NCBI GenBank assembly: GCA_044347755.1
Contig: JBIKUE010000005.1
Span: forward strand, 1-64,000
Direction: 5' to 3'
Source: M3007 sp044347755
Lineage (GTDB): Bacteria; Bacteroidota; Bacteroidia; Chitinophagales; Saprospiraceae
Length of the DNA: 64,000 nt
Positions 16,374 to 25,076 of the stretch are shown here, piece by piece (positions within the stretch are counted from its first letter, which is position 1; the number at the start of each line of letters is the position of its first letter). A program made the position numbers and the translations under genes. The notes under the pieces were generated by a model. That model saw only the letters and a list, made by a program, of their open reading frames with translations, was not told the origin of the DNA and ran no database searches.

Positions 16374-18716
16374 ATGAATTGGCGTATTATAGCACTTTTG
16401 TTTAGTTTGACTTCAGCAACTGCATTGGCTCAAAAAGAGGAATATCTGGTACCCGGACACAATCTTTTTGTCAACAACATCGCAGCCCTGCATCGGTACT
16501 ACCCCCGGTGGAATGGGGCAGGCATCAGACTTTCCATTAAAGAGTTCCGCTTTGCCGGCACCGACATTGATATTCTAGGCAGGATCGTTGCCAATCCAAA
16601 TGCTGCTGCGAATGTAACCAGTCATGCGAATATCATGGCGTCTCTTGCCGGTGGTGCTGGCAATGCAGACTGGGCCGGCCTCGGCGCCGCCCCTGGTTGC
16701 CATTTGATCTCTTCCAGTTTCGTTGGCTTAATGCCAGATCCGGATTATGATGCAACAGGAATATCGGTCCAAAATCATTCCTATGGCGTAGATATCCAAA
16801 GCTGGTATGGCGAACGGGCTGCCGCTTACGACCTTTCCAGTCAGTATTTTCCGTCTCTTATTCATGTGTTTTCTGCAGGAAATAAAGGTGATAGTGCCGC
16901 CTTGGATGGGAAATATGCCGGAATTCCAGGATTTTCCAATCTGAGCGGTGAATTTAAGATGGCCAAGAACATCCTGCTGGTGGGATCGGTGGATTCCTTT
17001 AGCCAGCCTGCATTAAGGAGTTCGCGAGGGCCTGCATACGACGGACGAATTAAGCCTGATCTTATGGCTTTTGGCAAAGGTGGCAGTTCAGAATCAGCTG
17101 CATTGGTGAGCGGCGTGGCAGCTGTTTTACAACAAGCCCTACTGGAAACCACAGACTCCCTACCCTATTCCGATCTGGTGCGTGCGTTGTTGGTGAACGG
17201 AGCAGATGATATTGGGCCAAGAGGTCCTGACTTCGCAAGCGGTTTTGGGAATCTGAATGGACGCAAATCGGCACAGCAGGTGTATGATGGTTTTTTTATG
17301 GAAGGAATCGTACTGCCTTCCCAAACCCTGAAAATTCCTGTCGCAGTTAACCCCACTGTACAATCACTTAAAATCACCATGTCCTGGAATGACCCTCCAG
17401 CCATCCCTTTGACTCATACCGCATTGTTGCATGATCTGGACATGAGCCTTGTTTCACCTACCGGGCAGGTACATTATCCATGGGTTCTGAACACCTATCC
17501 TTCGGCAGATTCGCTTTCATTACCTGCTACAACTGGAATAGACAGCCTAAACAATTTGGAGCAGATATTCATAGGCATGCCGGCATCAGGGCTTTGGGAA
17601 ATACAGATCAAGGCGCCGGCAGATATGACTGGTCCACAGCATTTTGGATTGGCTTGGAATCTGGATACACTTAATACCTTTCACTGGGCATATCCGCTGG
17701 CCCAAACCCCGGCCATTTCAAACTCCGGGATTGTGGCACAATGGGATGCAGGCCTGACTACGGGTAATGGGGTGTTGAGCTGGAGAGATGTACGAAACGA
17801 TCATTGGCATGTCATCAATGATTCAGCCAGGTTGGAACAAGGTTGGATACGCTGGTTGCTGCCAGATACTTTTGCGGCCATTCAATTACGGATGGAAATA
17901 AACGGAGTTGGCCATGTTTCAGACACCTTTTTGGTAGCTCCGGAAATTCGGGTGGAGGTGGGCTTCAATTGTCCGGATTCCATCATGTTGCACTGGAATA
18001 ATATATCAGTCCATGCAGAATACCTGTTATATGGAATGGAGAACCAATATCTGGAGCCGTTAATATGGGTACAGGATACTTTTGTCGTCCTGCCTAAACT
18101 AAACTATCCTCAAAATCGGTTTGCAGTAGCTTGCCGTGCCAATCCATCTATTATTAATAGAAGAAGTGCAGCCCCTGACATAGCCACCCAGGGTGTTGGA
18201 TGCTATTTTCGAAATTTTCAGGCCGAATGGTTTGGAGATTCCACCATTGATCTGACTTTGGTACTTGGCACCGATTATCATTTACAAAACATTGTCCTGG
18301 AAAAAAGAGCCGGTACCGCATTTATACCAATAGGAGAAGTAGCGCCGAATGGAACCATTTATTCCTTTCAGGATGAGCATCCTAATCCAGGAATAAATGT
18401 TTACAGAGCAAAATTGACTTTGGATGGGGGAGGAATTGTATACAGCGATCTGGCAGAAGGCTACTTCTCCGGCAATCTGACCTGGTGGCTTTTCCCGAAT
18501 CCAGCAAACAGTAATGGAATCCTGAGTTGGATTTGCCGAACCGACGAACCAGGACAGTTTGCATTGTATGACATGTATGGAAAGCTGATTTTGGAAGCTA
18601 TTTCCAGTGAGCAACTGGATCAAATCTCTTTGAACGGAATTTCTCCAGGCGTTTACTTTTTCAGGATTACAGAAGGTGGTAATGAAGTAGGTATAGGGAC
18701 GCTGGTTATCCATTAA
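16374..18716 (+). CDS. subtilase-like (S8) secreted protein with T9SS sorting domain and unusual active site
   Basis: The ATG at 16374 is chosen because it gives a clean signal peptide (MNWRIIALLFSLTSATALAQ); a longer frame to 16254 would overlap the divergent gene. Numbered from this start (780 residues), an S8-like domain spans about 45-265: H84 (NVTSHANIMASLAGG), N134 (NHSYG), N170 (FSAGNKG) and the nucleophile-like S239 in GSSESAALVSGVA. The usual catalytic Asp segment reads RLSIKEFRF, with Glu at 57 in its place. A jelly-roll-like region and repeats follow, then a T9SS domain (WWLFPNPANSNG, GVYFFRIT). It may be an active exported protease with a Glu, or a binding protein. Confidence 0.8.
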   Translation: MNWRIIALLFSLTSATALAQKEEYLVPGHNLFVNNIAALHRYYPRWNGAGIRLSIKEFRFAGTDIDILGRIVANPNAAANVTSHANIMASLAGGAGNADWAGLGAAPGCHLISSSFVGLMPDPDYDATGISVQNHSYGVDIQSWYGERAAAYDLSSQYFPSLIHVFSAGNKGDSAALDGKYAGIPGFSNLSGEFKMAKNILLVGSVDSFSQPALRSSRGPAYDGRIKPDLMAFGKGGSSESAALVSGVAAVLQQALLETTDSLPYSDLVRALLVNGADDIGPRGPDFASGFGNLNGRKSAQQVYDGFFMEGIVLPSQTLKIPVAVNPTVQSLKITMSWNDPPAIPLTHTALLHDLDMSLVSPTGQVHYPWVLNTYPSADSLSLPATTGIDSLNNLEQIFIGMPASGLWEIQIKAPADMTGPQHFGLAWNLDTLNTFHWAYPLAQTPAISNSGIVAQWDAGLTTGNGVLSWRDVRNDHWHVINDSARLEQGWIRWLLPDTFAAIQLRMEINGVGHVSDTFLVAPEIRVEVGFNCPDSIMLHWNNISVHAEYLLYGMENQYLEPLIWVQDTFVVLPKLNYPQNRFAVACRANPSIINRRSAAPDIATQGVGCYFRNFQAEWFGDSTIDLTLVLGTDYHLQNIVLEKRAGTAFIPIGEVAPNGTIYSFQDEHPNPGINVYRAKLTLDGGGIVYSDLAEGYFSGNLTWWLFPNPANSNGILSWICRTDEPGQFALYDMYGKLILEAISSEQLDQISLNGISPGVYFFRITEGGNEVGIGTLVIH

Positions 18717-18775
18717 ACATGATAATGCACCAAGAAGATTGAACTAAAAAGACAGAGAGGGCATAACGTTTTAAT

Positions 18776-18854
18776 AAAAACACAAAAGGCACAAAGAGCA
18801 CAAAGGATATTTTAAGTTTATCCCCTTTGTGCCTTCTGTGCCTTTTGTGTTTTT
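18776..18854. terminator. inverted repeat between convergent genes
   Basis: Arms 18776-18806 and 18824-18854 are complementary over 31 nt with a few mismatches (arm core CACAAAAGGCACAAAG). It lies between the subtilase-like gene and the converging metallopeptidase gene, so it can end both messages. The CTTTGTGCC-like wording is simple and is repeated again just outside (18860-18880). Confidence 0.6.
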
Positions 18855-18905
18855 TTGAAACCTTTGTGACTTTGTGGTTCAAAAAATCATGGTACAATGG
18901 CTGAA

Positions 18906-19703
18906 TTAATACAGGAAGCCAAGTGCAGTTACATCGTTTGCATTAAATGGACGGTTTGTGCCATTTCCGATGCAGGCAAGCATCCAGGAAGCGGCATCCG
19001 GGCCAGTTGGGGTGCCAGGAATGTGGATGGCGCCAACGCCTCCATCCCCTTCGTTACCGCCACTTCCACAGCTATAAGAACGGTTCATGTAATCTGTATG
19101 GCGGAAGCCGATGCAATGGCCAAACTCATGTGCAAATACAGTAGTTAACGTGTTCACATTCCAGTTGCGATACTGACGATTGAATTGAACTTCATTATAG
19201 GGATCACCGCCACTGGTAGGAAAACCGGCAGAAGCAATGAAGCCGCCGCCATTTACTATTCTTACATTGATATTTCCATTGCTGGAAACCTCCTGAAAGG
19301 TAAGCCCCAGGTTTTGTGCATTGTAGCGCGCTACTGCATTAGTGATTGCAGTTGAAATATTCTGGTTGAAATTTCCACTTTTGCTGATGGTAATGGTACG
19401 CGGCAACCCGGTAACCAAATTGGTTGTGTGGTACTGCTCTTCTTCAGCAATGGTTAGAGAATTCGCAAGGTTTATAGGCTTACTCAGATCTTCATCGCTC
19501 AGGAAGATATCACCTTCTACGATATAACCACCTTCTACTGGGAAGGCTTCATCAGCGTCAAAGCCAAGTGCTTTGATTTTGGCTTTCAGATCAGTAGACA
19601 AGCCTTGCTCAACAGTAGTCACCACAGGTTCGTTTTTGGAGCAGGAATTTAGCCCGGCAAAAAGAAGCGCGAAAGCAACGAGGGTCAGAAAACGATTTTT
19701 CAT
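18906..19703 (-). CDS. M57-like zinc metallopeptidase lipoprotein
   Basis: The 265-residue product starts with a lipoprotein signal (MKNRFLTLVAFALLFAGLNSC, lipobox L-N-S-C), so it is probably anchored in the outer membrane. The C-terminal half holds the extended zinc motif HEFGHCIGFRHTD (HExxHxxGxxH), a cysteine pair around it (SYSCGSGG and WMLACIG), and a Met further on (AASWMLACI). This matches the dual-action HEIGH / peptidase M57 family of Bacteroidota. Its substrates are unknown. It stands alone with a 173-base gap upstream of its start. Confidence 0.85.
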   Translation of the reverse strand: MKNRFLTLVAFALLFAGLNSCSKNEPVVTTVEQGLSTDLKAKIKALGFDADEAFPVEGGYIVEGDIFLSDEDLSKPINLANSLTIAEEEQYHTTNLVTGLPRTITISKSGNFNQNISTAITNAVARYNAQNLGLTFQEVSSNGNINVRIVNGGGFIASAGFPTSGGDPYNEVQFNRQYRNWNVNTLTTVFAHEFGHCIGFRHTDYMNRSYSCGSGGNEGDGGVGAIHIPGTPTGPDAASWMLACIGNGTNRPFNANDVTALGFLY

Positions 19704-19876
19704 GTTAAAAAGAACAGTTGGATTTGATGAAAAAAATGATTAACTGGGCTAAAGTATGGGGATCCATAATTTCTGTGCAAGTATATTTCTCAATTTCTTA
19801 GTTGAAAAAATATTATTTTGCCCAAGACATAAAACACCCAAATATCAAAACATTATTTGGCGCCAATTCATCCCCT

Positions 19877-21148
19877 CTAAAAAGAAATTTCCGGCTGTCC
19901 CTGTACCAGATCCTCAAAGGTTTCCCGCTCTCTGATCAACAAAGCTTTCCCCTTGTAAATGAGCACTTCTGCAGGGCGCAATCTGGAGTTAAAATTTGAC
20001 GACATCGTATAACCATAAGCCCCGGCATTATAAAAACACAAAATATCGCCTTCTACCACTTCTGCAATCCGGCGGTCAGCTGCAAAAGTGTCGGTCTCAC
20101 AAATATTACCCACCACGTTATAGATCCGGGGCTTGAAAGTAGGTTCTGTCACGTTCACTATTTTGTGGTAAGCGCCGTAAAACATAGGTCGAATCAGGTG
20201 ATTAAACCCGGTATCCAATCCTACAAAAGCGGTGGAAGTAGTTTGTTTCACCAGGGTGCATTTGGCAAAAAAGTACCCGGATTCGCTGACCAGAAATTTT
20301 CCAGGTTCAATCATCAGCGTAAGTTCTCTCCCATATTCCTTACAAAATTCAGCAAAGCGATGGCTGAGTTTTTCGCCTACTTCTTCCACATCCGTTTCAA
20401 TGTCGTCCGGTTTATACGGCACCTTAAAGCCGCTCCCCAGATCAATATATTTCAAATCAGGAAATTTTCGTGCGGCTTCAAACAGAATTTCAGCCCCGCG
20501 TAAAAAAACATCCACATCCAGGATATCCGAACCGGTGTGCATGTGCAGACCTTCCACCTTGAGTTTTTGATTCTCTACAATGCGCATGACGTGAGGCAAC
20601 TGGTGGATGCTGATGCCGAACTTGGAATCGATATGTCCAACACTGATCTTCTCATTCCCTCCAGCCATCAGGTGTGGGTTAATGCGAATACAAAACGGAA
20701 CATCCGGATGATGAAGACCCCAGTTTTCCAGCATTGGAATAGCATCAATATTGATCTTCACGCCAAGCCCAACGGCTTCTTCAAACTCACTGATACCTGC
20801 AAAATTGGGTGTGAATAAGATATCTTCAGGCGCATAACCCGCCATCAGGCCCAGTTTGACTTCACCAATGGAAACACAATCCAGTGCTGAACCCATGCTG
20901 CGCAATAGCTTCAAAATACTGATGTTGCTTAATGCCTTGCAGGCATAGTGTACCTTAAATTTCGGGTAGCTATAGGCCGAGGTAATGCGTTTATACTGTC
21001 TTTCAATGGTCGCAGCATCATAAACATACAAGGGTGTGCCGTACTGTTTGCACAATTCCAGAGGATCAATTCCTCCGGCAAACTGATATTTGTCGTTGAC
21101 GAGATTCAAAGTAAATGAGTAATGAGTGAGTGAATGAGTTTGGGGCAA
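19877..21148 (-). CDS. lysA: diaminopimelate decarboxylase
   Basis: This enzyme removes CO2 from meso-diaminopimelate to give lysine, the last step of lysine synthesis, in the cytoplasm. The PLP lysine is K71 in KVHYACKALSN. HMHTGSD, the glycine-rich IDLGSGFKVPY and EPGKFLVSE segments (PLP-phosphate binding) and GNICETDTFAADR (substrate Cys/Glu) follow in the expected order. The first 13 codons are made of an ACTCATT-like simple repeat and are not conserved-looking, so the true start may be the TTG at 21109. tdk lies 21 bases upstream on the same strand, which suggests a two-gene operon. No other lysine-pathway gene is near. Confidence 0.93.
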   Translation of the reverse strand: MPQTHSLTHYSFTLNLVNDKYQFAGGIDPLELCKQYGTPLYVYDAATIERQYKRITSAYSYPKFKVHYACKALSNISILKLLRSMGSALDCVSIGEVKLGLMAGYAPEDILFTPNFAGISEFEEAVGLGVKINIDAIPMLENWGLHHPDVPFCIRINPHLMAGGNEKISVGHIDSKFGISIHQLPHVMRIVENQKLKVEGLHMHTGSDILDVDVFLRGAEILFEAARKFPDLKYIDLGSGFKVPYKPDDIETDVEEVGEKLSHRFAEFCKEYGRELTLMIEPGKFLVSESGYFFAKCTLVKQTTSTAFVGLDTGFNHLIRPMFYGAYHKIVNVTEPTFKPRIYNVVGNICETDTFAADRRIAEVVEGDILCFYNAGAYGYTMSSNFNSRLRPAEVLIYKGKALLIRERETFEDLVQGQPEISF

Positions 21149-21169
21149 ATTTCCGACTATTAAATGGAA

Positions 21170-21754
21170 CTATTTGAGTCTGAGGATATTTCCCTGGTGA
21201 TAACAGGTTCTGCAACGTGGTTCATACTGGCCTTTTTCGCCCAGTAGTACCACAGAATCTTCCTCGGCTAAACGATAGGAATGCGTAGCGAGGTTCCCAC
21301 AATGTACACAAATAGCGTGTACTTTGGTTACATATTCTGCTACGGAAAGCAAGGCAGGCATAGGGCCAAACGGAATTCCTTTGTAATCCATATCCAGACC
21401 GGCTATAATGACCCTTACACCTCTTAAAGCCAATTCCTGACAAATATCCGGCAGTTCCATGTCAAAAAATTGCGCTTCATCTATACCAACAACGGTGGTA
21501 TCCTCGCTGATTTCCAGTATTTTGGAAGAATGGCCTACCGGTTGAGCCAGCACGGAAGTGGTATCATGCGAAACGATAGCGATTTCATCGTATCGGGTGT
21601 CAACCTTAGGCTTGAAGACTTCCACCTTCATTTCAGCAATTTTAGCCCGCCGTAGTCTGCGGATCAATTCTTCCGTTTTTCCGGAAAACATACACCCGCA
21701 CACTACTTCAATCCAGCCTTTCCTTTGTCCTTTGAAATGTGGTTCTAAAAACAC
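21170..21754 (-). CDS. tdk: thymidine kinase
   Basis: It phosphorylates thymidine with ATP in the salvage of deoxynucleosides. The 194-residue length fits the tetrameric type II family. The P-loop is GCMFSGKTEELIRRLRR (residues 20-36), the Walker B-like stretch VVGIDEAQFFD, and the lasso ends in a zinc site made by CVHCGN (about 150) and CRTCYH (near the end). Translation starts at a GTG. lysA follows 21 bases downstream. The 117-base gap to the divergent proline-rich gene must hold promoters for both directions. Confidence 0.95.
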   Translation of the reverse strand: MFLEPHFKGQRKGWIEVVCGCMFSGKTEELIRRLRRAKIAEMKVEVFKPKVDTRYDEIAIVSHDTTSVLAQPVGHSSKILEISEDTTVVGIDEAQFFDMELPDICQELALRGVRVIIAGLDMDYKGIPFGPMPALLSVAEYVTKVHAICVHCGNLATHSYRLAEEDSVVLLGEKGQYEPRCRTCYHQGNILRLK

Positions 21755-21871
21755 GATTAGATACTATTTTTAGCCGGGCGCCCTGCAAATGCTGAACTTT
21801 CCCCTGCATAGTTGAAAAAATATTGGAAATTCGCCGGTGAAAATAGGCACTGTTATCAAACCCTCCCGCTA

Positions 21872-22558
21872 ATGGATTTTCAAAAATCAAAAATTTACCT
21901 CGACAAGCTTCAACGAGAGTTTAACCGAATGAACAAAGATCCGGAAAATATCGTCCGTTTAGACATCGATATCCTGGCATCTTATGTTCGAGAGTTGTAT
22001 GATGCCATTCTTTCTGATCCAGCTGTTTCTGCACCTGCCTATAAGCCGGAACCAGCTCCAGCCCGTGTGATCACACCTGCACCCGTGGTTGAAGTGGTAA
22101 AAGAAACGCCGCCGCCACCACCACCCGTGGTAGTCGTTGAACCGGTTGCGCCGCCTGTCGTTCAGGAAATCCCTGTACCACCGCCGCCACCAGCACCACC
22201 CGTGATTGAAGAAAAGCCAGCTCCGGTTAAAGTGTCTCCCCCGTCGGCAGGTGGATTAGAGGCCTTATTTGAAGAAAAACAAGCCAAGGAGCTTTCTGAA
22301 AAATTGGCCGAATCAGCTATTGCAGATTTAAAGAAAGCCATTGCACTGAACGATCGCCTGCTATATACCAGCGAGCTTTTTGCCGGAGATGGAAAAGCCT
22401 TTGAAAGTGCCCTGAATGCTATCAATGACCTTGCTCATTTTGACCAGGCCCGCGATTTTCTGATCCAACATTATGTAGTACATTATACCTGGACCGATAA
22501 AAAACGGGTAGACACCGCCAAAGCCTTTATCAAACTGGTTAGACGGAGATTCAAATAA
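21872..22558 (+). CDS. proline-rich cytoplasmic protein, conserved in Bacteroidota, unknown function
   Basis: The ATG at 21872 is preferred because the product then starts MDFQKSKIYLDKLQREF, a helical domain (about 1-50). An in-frame ATG 60 bases upstream would add residues with no clear structure. The middle (about 55-125) is a low-complexity linker of P, V, E and A with runs of six and five prolines. The C-terminal 90 residues form a helical domain (AIALNDRLLYTSELFAGDGKAFESAL to FIKLVRRRFK) whose pattern recurs in many Bacteroidota proteins of unknown role. There is no signal peptide or membrane helix. It is 13 bases upstream of the FAD oxidoreductase gene on the same strand. Confidence 0.75.
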   Translation: MDFQKSKIYLDKLQREFNRMNKDPENIVRLDIDILASYVRELYDAILSDPAVSAPAYKPEPAPARVITPAPVVEVVKETPPPPPPVVVVEPVAPPVVQEIPVPPPPPAPPVIEEKPAPVKVSPPSAGGLEALFEEKQAKELSEKLAESAIADLKKAIALNDRLLYTSELFAGDGKAFESALNAINDLAHFDQARDFLIQHYVVHYTWTDKKRVDTAKAFIKLVRRRFK

Positions 22559-22571
22559 GACAGCCTCTTGC

Positions 22572-23567
22572 ATGTCTAAAATTTTGATCATCGGTCAGGG
22601 AGTGGCCGGCACTTTGCTTGCCTGGGAGTTGCGTAAACGCGGCATCCAGTTCCATATTAAAGACGGCAAACTGCCCGGAGCTTCTTCCATTGCTGCAGCC
22701 GGCATTATCAATCCGGTCACAGGAAAACGATATGTCAAATCATGGCGATTTGATGAATTCTATCCGCTGGCACGCCAGACATACCAGGAATTGGAGCATG
22801 TTCTGGAAACAGGACTTTGGGAGGAACGCCCCATACTCAGGCTTTTAGCTACTTCAGAAGAAACGAACGATTGGTCCGTCCGTTGTACACAGGAGGATTA
22901 CATATCTTATTTAAGTGAACGCGACCACGCGGGAGCCTGGGGACCATTATTAAAATCAGGATTTCACTTCGGGTTGATTCATCAGTCAGGGAGAGTAAAC
23001 TTACCTCTTTTGACCACCCAATTTCGTCGATTTGCCTCTGAAAAAGGCTTTTTTCAAGAAACTTCAGTTGCCATCGAATCCCCGGAAAGCGCTTTTCCCG
23101 ATTATGACCATGTGGTGTTTTGCGAAGGCTGGCGAGGCGAAAACAACCCCTATTTCCCCAATACACCGTTTCGGGTTTCCAAAGGAGAAGCCTTGTTGCT
23201 TCGTTTTCCCGGCATTCCAACAGACCAACTACCTGATGAAATGCTCAAAAAAACGGTGTTGATTTCACCATTAGGGAATGGAACGTATTGGGCAGGAAGC
23301 ACTTACAGGTGGGCCTTCCCGGATACACATCCAAGTGAAGACGGCAAAGCCTTTTTGCTACATCATTTACATGAAATGCTGAAGGTCCCCTTTGATATCG
23401 TAGATCAGGTAGCCGGTATCCGTCCTACCATGATAGACCGCCGACCAGTGGTATTACAAAGCCAGATTCACCCTAAAGTATTTATGCTGAACGGCCTTGG
23501 AACTAAAGGAGCCCTTTTAGCCCCATTTTTTGCCCAACAACTGGCAACCCAACTCGCAAAATCCTGA
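22572..23567 (+). CDS. FAD-dependent oxidoreductase (DAO family)
   Basis: The 331-residue cytoplasmic protein opens with a dinucleotide-binding motif (ILIIGQGVAGTLLAWELRKRG), followed by SSIAAAGIINPVTGKRYVKSW, as in D-amino-acid-oxidase-like FAD enzymes. A later GIRPTMIDRRPVV and NGLGTKGALLAPFFA at the C-terminus match the closing FAD-binding stretch of this family. The substrate is unknown; glycine oxidase-like and MnmC C-terminal-like enzymes are related. It follows the proline-rich gene by 13 bases and precedes the flippase-like gene by 40 bases, so the three probably form an operon. Confidence 0.85.
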   Translation: MSKILIIGQGVAGTLLAWELRKRGIQFHIKDGKLPGASSIAAAGIINPVTGKRYVKSWRFDEFYPLARQTYQELEHVLETGLWEERPILRLLATSEETNDWSVRCTQEDYISYLSERDHAGAWGPLLKSGFHFGLIHQSGRVNLPLLTTQFRRFASEKGFFQETSVAIESPESAFPDYDHVVFCEGWRGENNPYFPNTPFRVSKGEALLLRFPGIPTDQLPDEMLKKTVLISPLGNGTYWAGSTYRWAFPDTHPSEDGKAFLLHHLHEMLKVPFDIVDQVAGIRPTMIDRRPVVLQSQIHPKVFMLNGLGTKGALLAPFFAQQLATQLAKS

Positions 23568-23607
23568 TCAATATCCGTTCCTTGCACGCCATTAGCCAAT
23601 ACTTCCT

Positions 23608-24918
23608 TTGACCATCCGACTCACATCCACTTCTGCCCTACAGGCTTTTCAGGTCATGCGCCTTGGTACAGCGGTACTCACGGGCATCCTATTGGCTAAG
23701 AGTGGCTTGTCGGTTTCAGAAATTGGCGCGTGGGAGATGTTATTATACCTGAGTACCATCCTGACCTTTTTCTGGGTAACAGGTTTACTTCAGGGCATAG
23801 CGCCGGTATTTGCCAGACTGGAAGCTGAAGCCCGAAAAGTTTTTATTTTCAATCATTTTTTGCTGTTTTGCAGCATTTCCCTGGTACTTTTTGGATTGAT
23901 GTGGATGGGCGAATCCTGGATGTCGCCATGGTTAACCGGCATGCCAGAGGTACCTTATTTTAAGTGGTTTGCGGTGTATATGCTGTTTAACCTCCCGGCC
24001 TTCCCTGTAGAATACCTCTACCTGTTGCAGGAAAAACCCAGAAAAATTCTATTATGGGGAATCGCATCTTTTGGACTGTATTTAATTGCCTTGATCCTTC
24101 CTTTATATGGAGGTCAGGGACTCGAGGGTGTCATCAAGGCCCTGATATTGCTGAGTTTGGGAAAATGGCTTTGGGCCGCCGCCCTGGCCTTTCGATTGGG
24201 TAAATTCCAATTGGACACAGCCCTCATTTTACAATATTTAGCATTTTGCGCTCCCCTAATGCTGAGTAATGTGGTGAGCAATATGCTCATCCTGTTCGAT
24301 AACTGGCTGGTGGGCTGGCATTACAACGATCCTGCAGTATTCGCCGTTTATCGGTATGGAGCCAGAGAGTTTCCATTGGCCACTGCATTGGTAAGTGCCC
24401 TAGGAACGGCCATGATCCCAACGATTGTGTCAGATTTGACATCGGGACTGGAAGCGCTGAAGGTCAAATCCCTGCGTTTAATGCACTGGCTATTCCCGCT
24501 CACTATGGTGTTAATTTGTGTAAGCAAGCCCTTGTTTCCATTGATCTTTAATCGGGATTTTGCAGACAGCGCAGATTTATTCAATATCTATCTGCTTACA
24601 CTGGCCAGCAGGGTCTTGTTGCCTGCAACCGTGGTTTTGGCAAAAGGCGATTCCAGAAATATTTTCTGGGTGAGCCTGTTGGAACTGGCGGTAAAATTCC
24701 TGCTGGGCTTTTGGTTTATTCAGTTTTGGGGATTGCCCGGTCTGGCATTTTCCGTAGTGCTCTCCTTCTGGGTAGAAAAACTTGGGTTAATCTGGATTTT
24801 GGAACGAAAGCATGGCATTAGAACTACTGACTGGTTGAACTGGAAATGGTATCTGGGCTATTGCATGGCATTATTCGGTATTTATTGGCTTGTTCAGGCG
24901 GGTTTATTTCCCTGGTAA
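23608..24918 (+). CDS. polysaccharide flippase-like multi-pass membrane protein
   Basis: The 436-residue product has about twelve hydrophobic segments and few charged stretches between them (for example LLLYLSTILTFFWVTGLL, LFCSISLVLFGLMWMG, LALLFGIYWLVQAG-type ends). The pattern fits the MOP superfamily (oligosaccharide or O-antigen flippases), which move lipid-linked sugars across the inner membrane. The start is a TTG at 23608; an ATG 48 bases later is a second choice, but it would cut into the first helix. No glycosyltransferase genes are adjacent, so the cargo is unknown. It closes a three-gene run on the plus strand. Confidence 0.8.
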   Translation: MTIRLTSTSALQAFQVMRLGTAVLTGILLAKSGLSVSEIGAWEMLLYLSTILTFFWVTGLLQGIAPVFARLEAEARKVFIFNHFLLFCSISLVLFGLMWMGESWMSPWLTGMPEVPYFKWFAVYMLFNLPAFPVEYLYLLQEKPRKILLWGIASFGLYLIALILPLYGGQGLEGVIKALILLSLGKWLWAAALAFRLGKFQLDTALILQYLAFCAPLMLSNVVSNMLILFDNWLVGWHYNDPAVFAVYRYGAREFPLATALVSALGTAMIPTIVSDLTSGLEALKVKSLRLMHWLFPLTMVLICVSKPLFPLIFNRDFADSADLFNIYLLTLASRVLLPATVVLAKGDSRNIFWVSLLELAVKFLLGFWFIQFWGLPGLAFSVVLSFWVEKLGLIWILERKHGIRTTDWLNWKWYLGYCMALFGIYWLVQAGLFPW

Positions 24919-24968
24919 AAGAATATTTTTAATCCTGGCTTCATCCACATATTTTCTTACCAAAGTCC

Positions 24969-25000
24969 TTCGTTATTGTAACGAAACTTATCTACTTTTG
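24969..25000 (+). promoter_or_regulatory. operator-like palindrome and TAnnTTTG element upstream of the first A2M gene
   Basis: TTCGTTA-TTG-TAACGAA (24969-24985) is an inverted repeat with perfect 7-bp arms. It is followed at 24993-25000 by TACTTTTG, which matches the Bacteroidota -7 consensus TAnnTTTG. No good -33 TTTG was found at the expected spacing. The site is 77 bases upstream of the start. Confidence 0.4.
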
Positions 25001-25076
25001 AACGGCCTAATAGCACTTTCCTAAGTTTAGGCAATTCGTTTAGCTCAACACCATAACCACTATTTTCAAAATTCCT

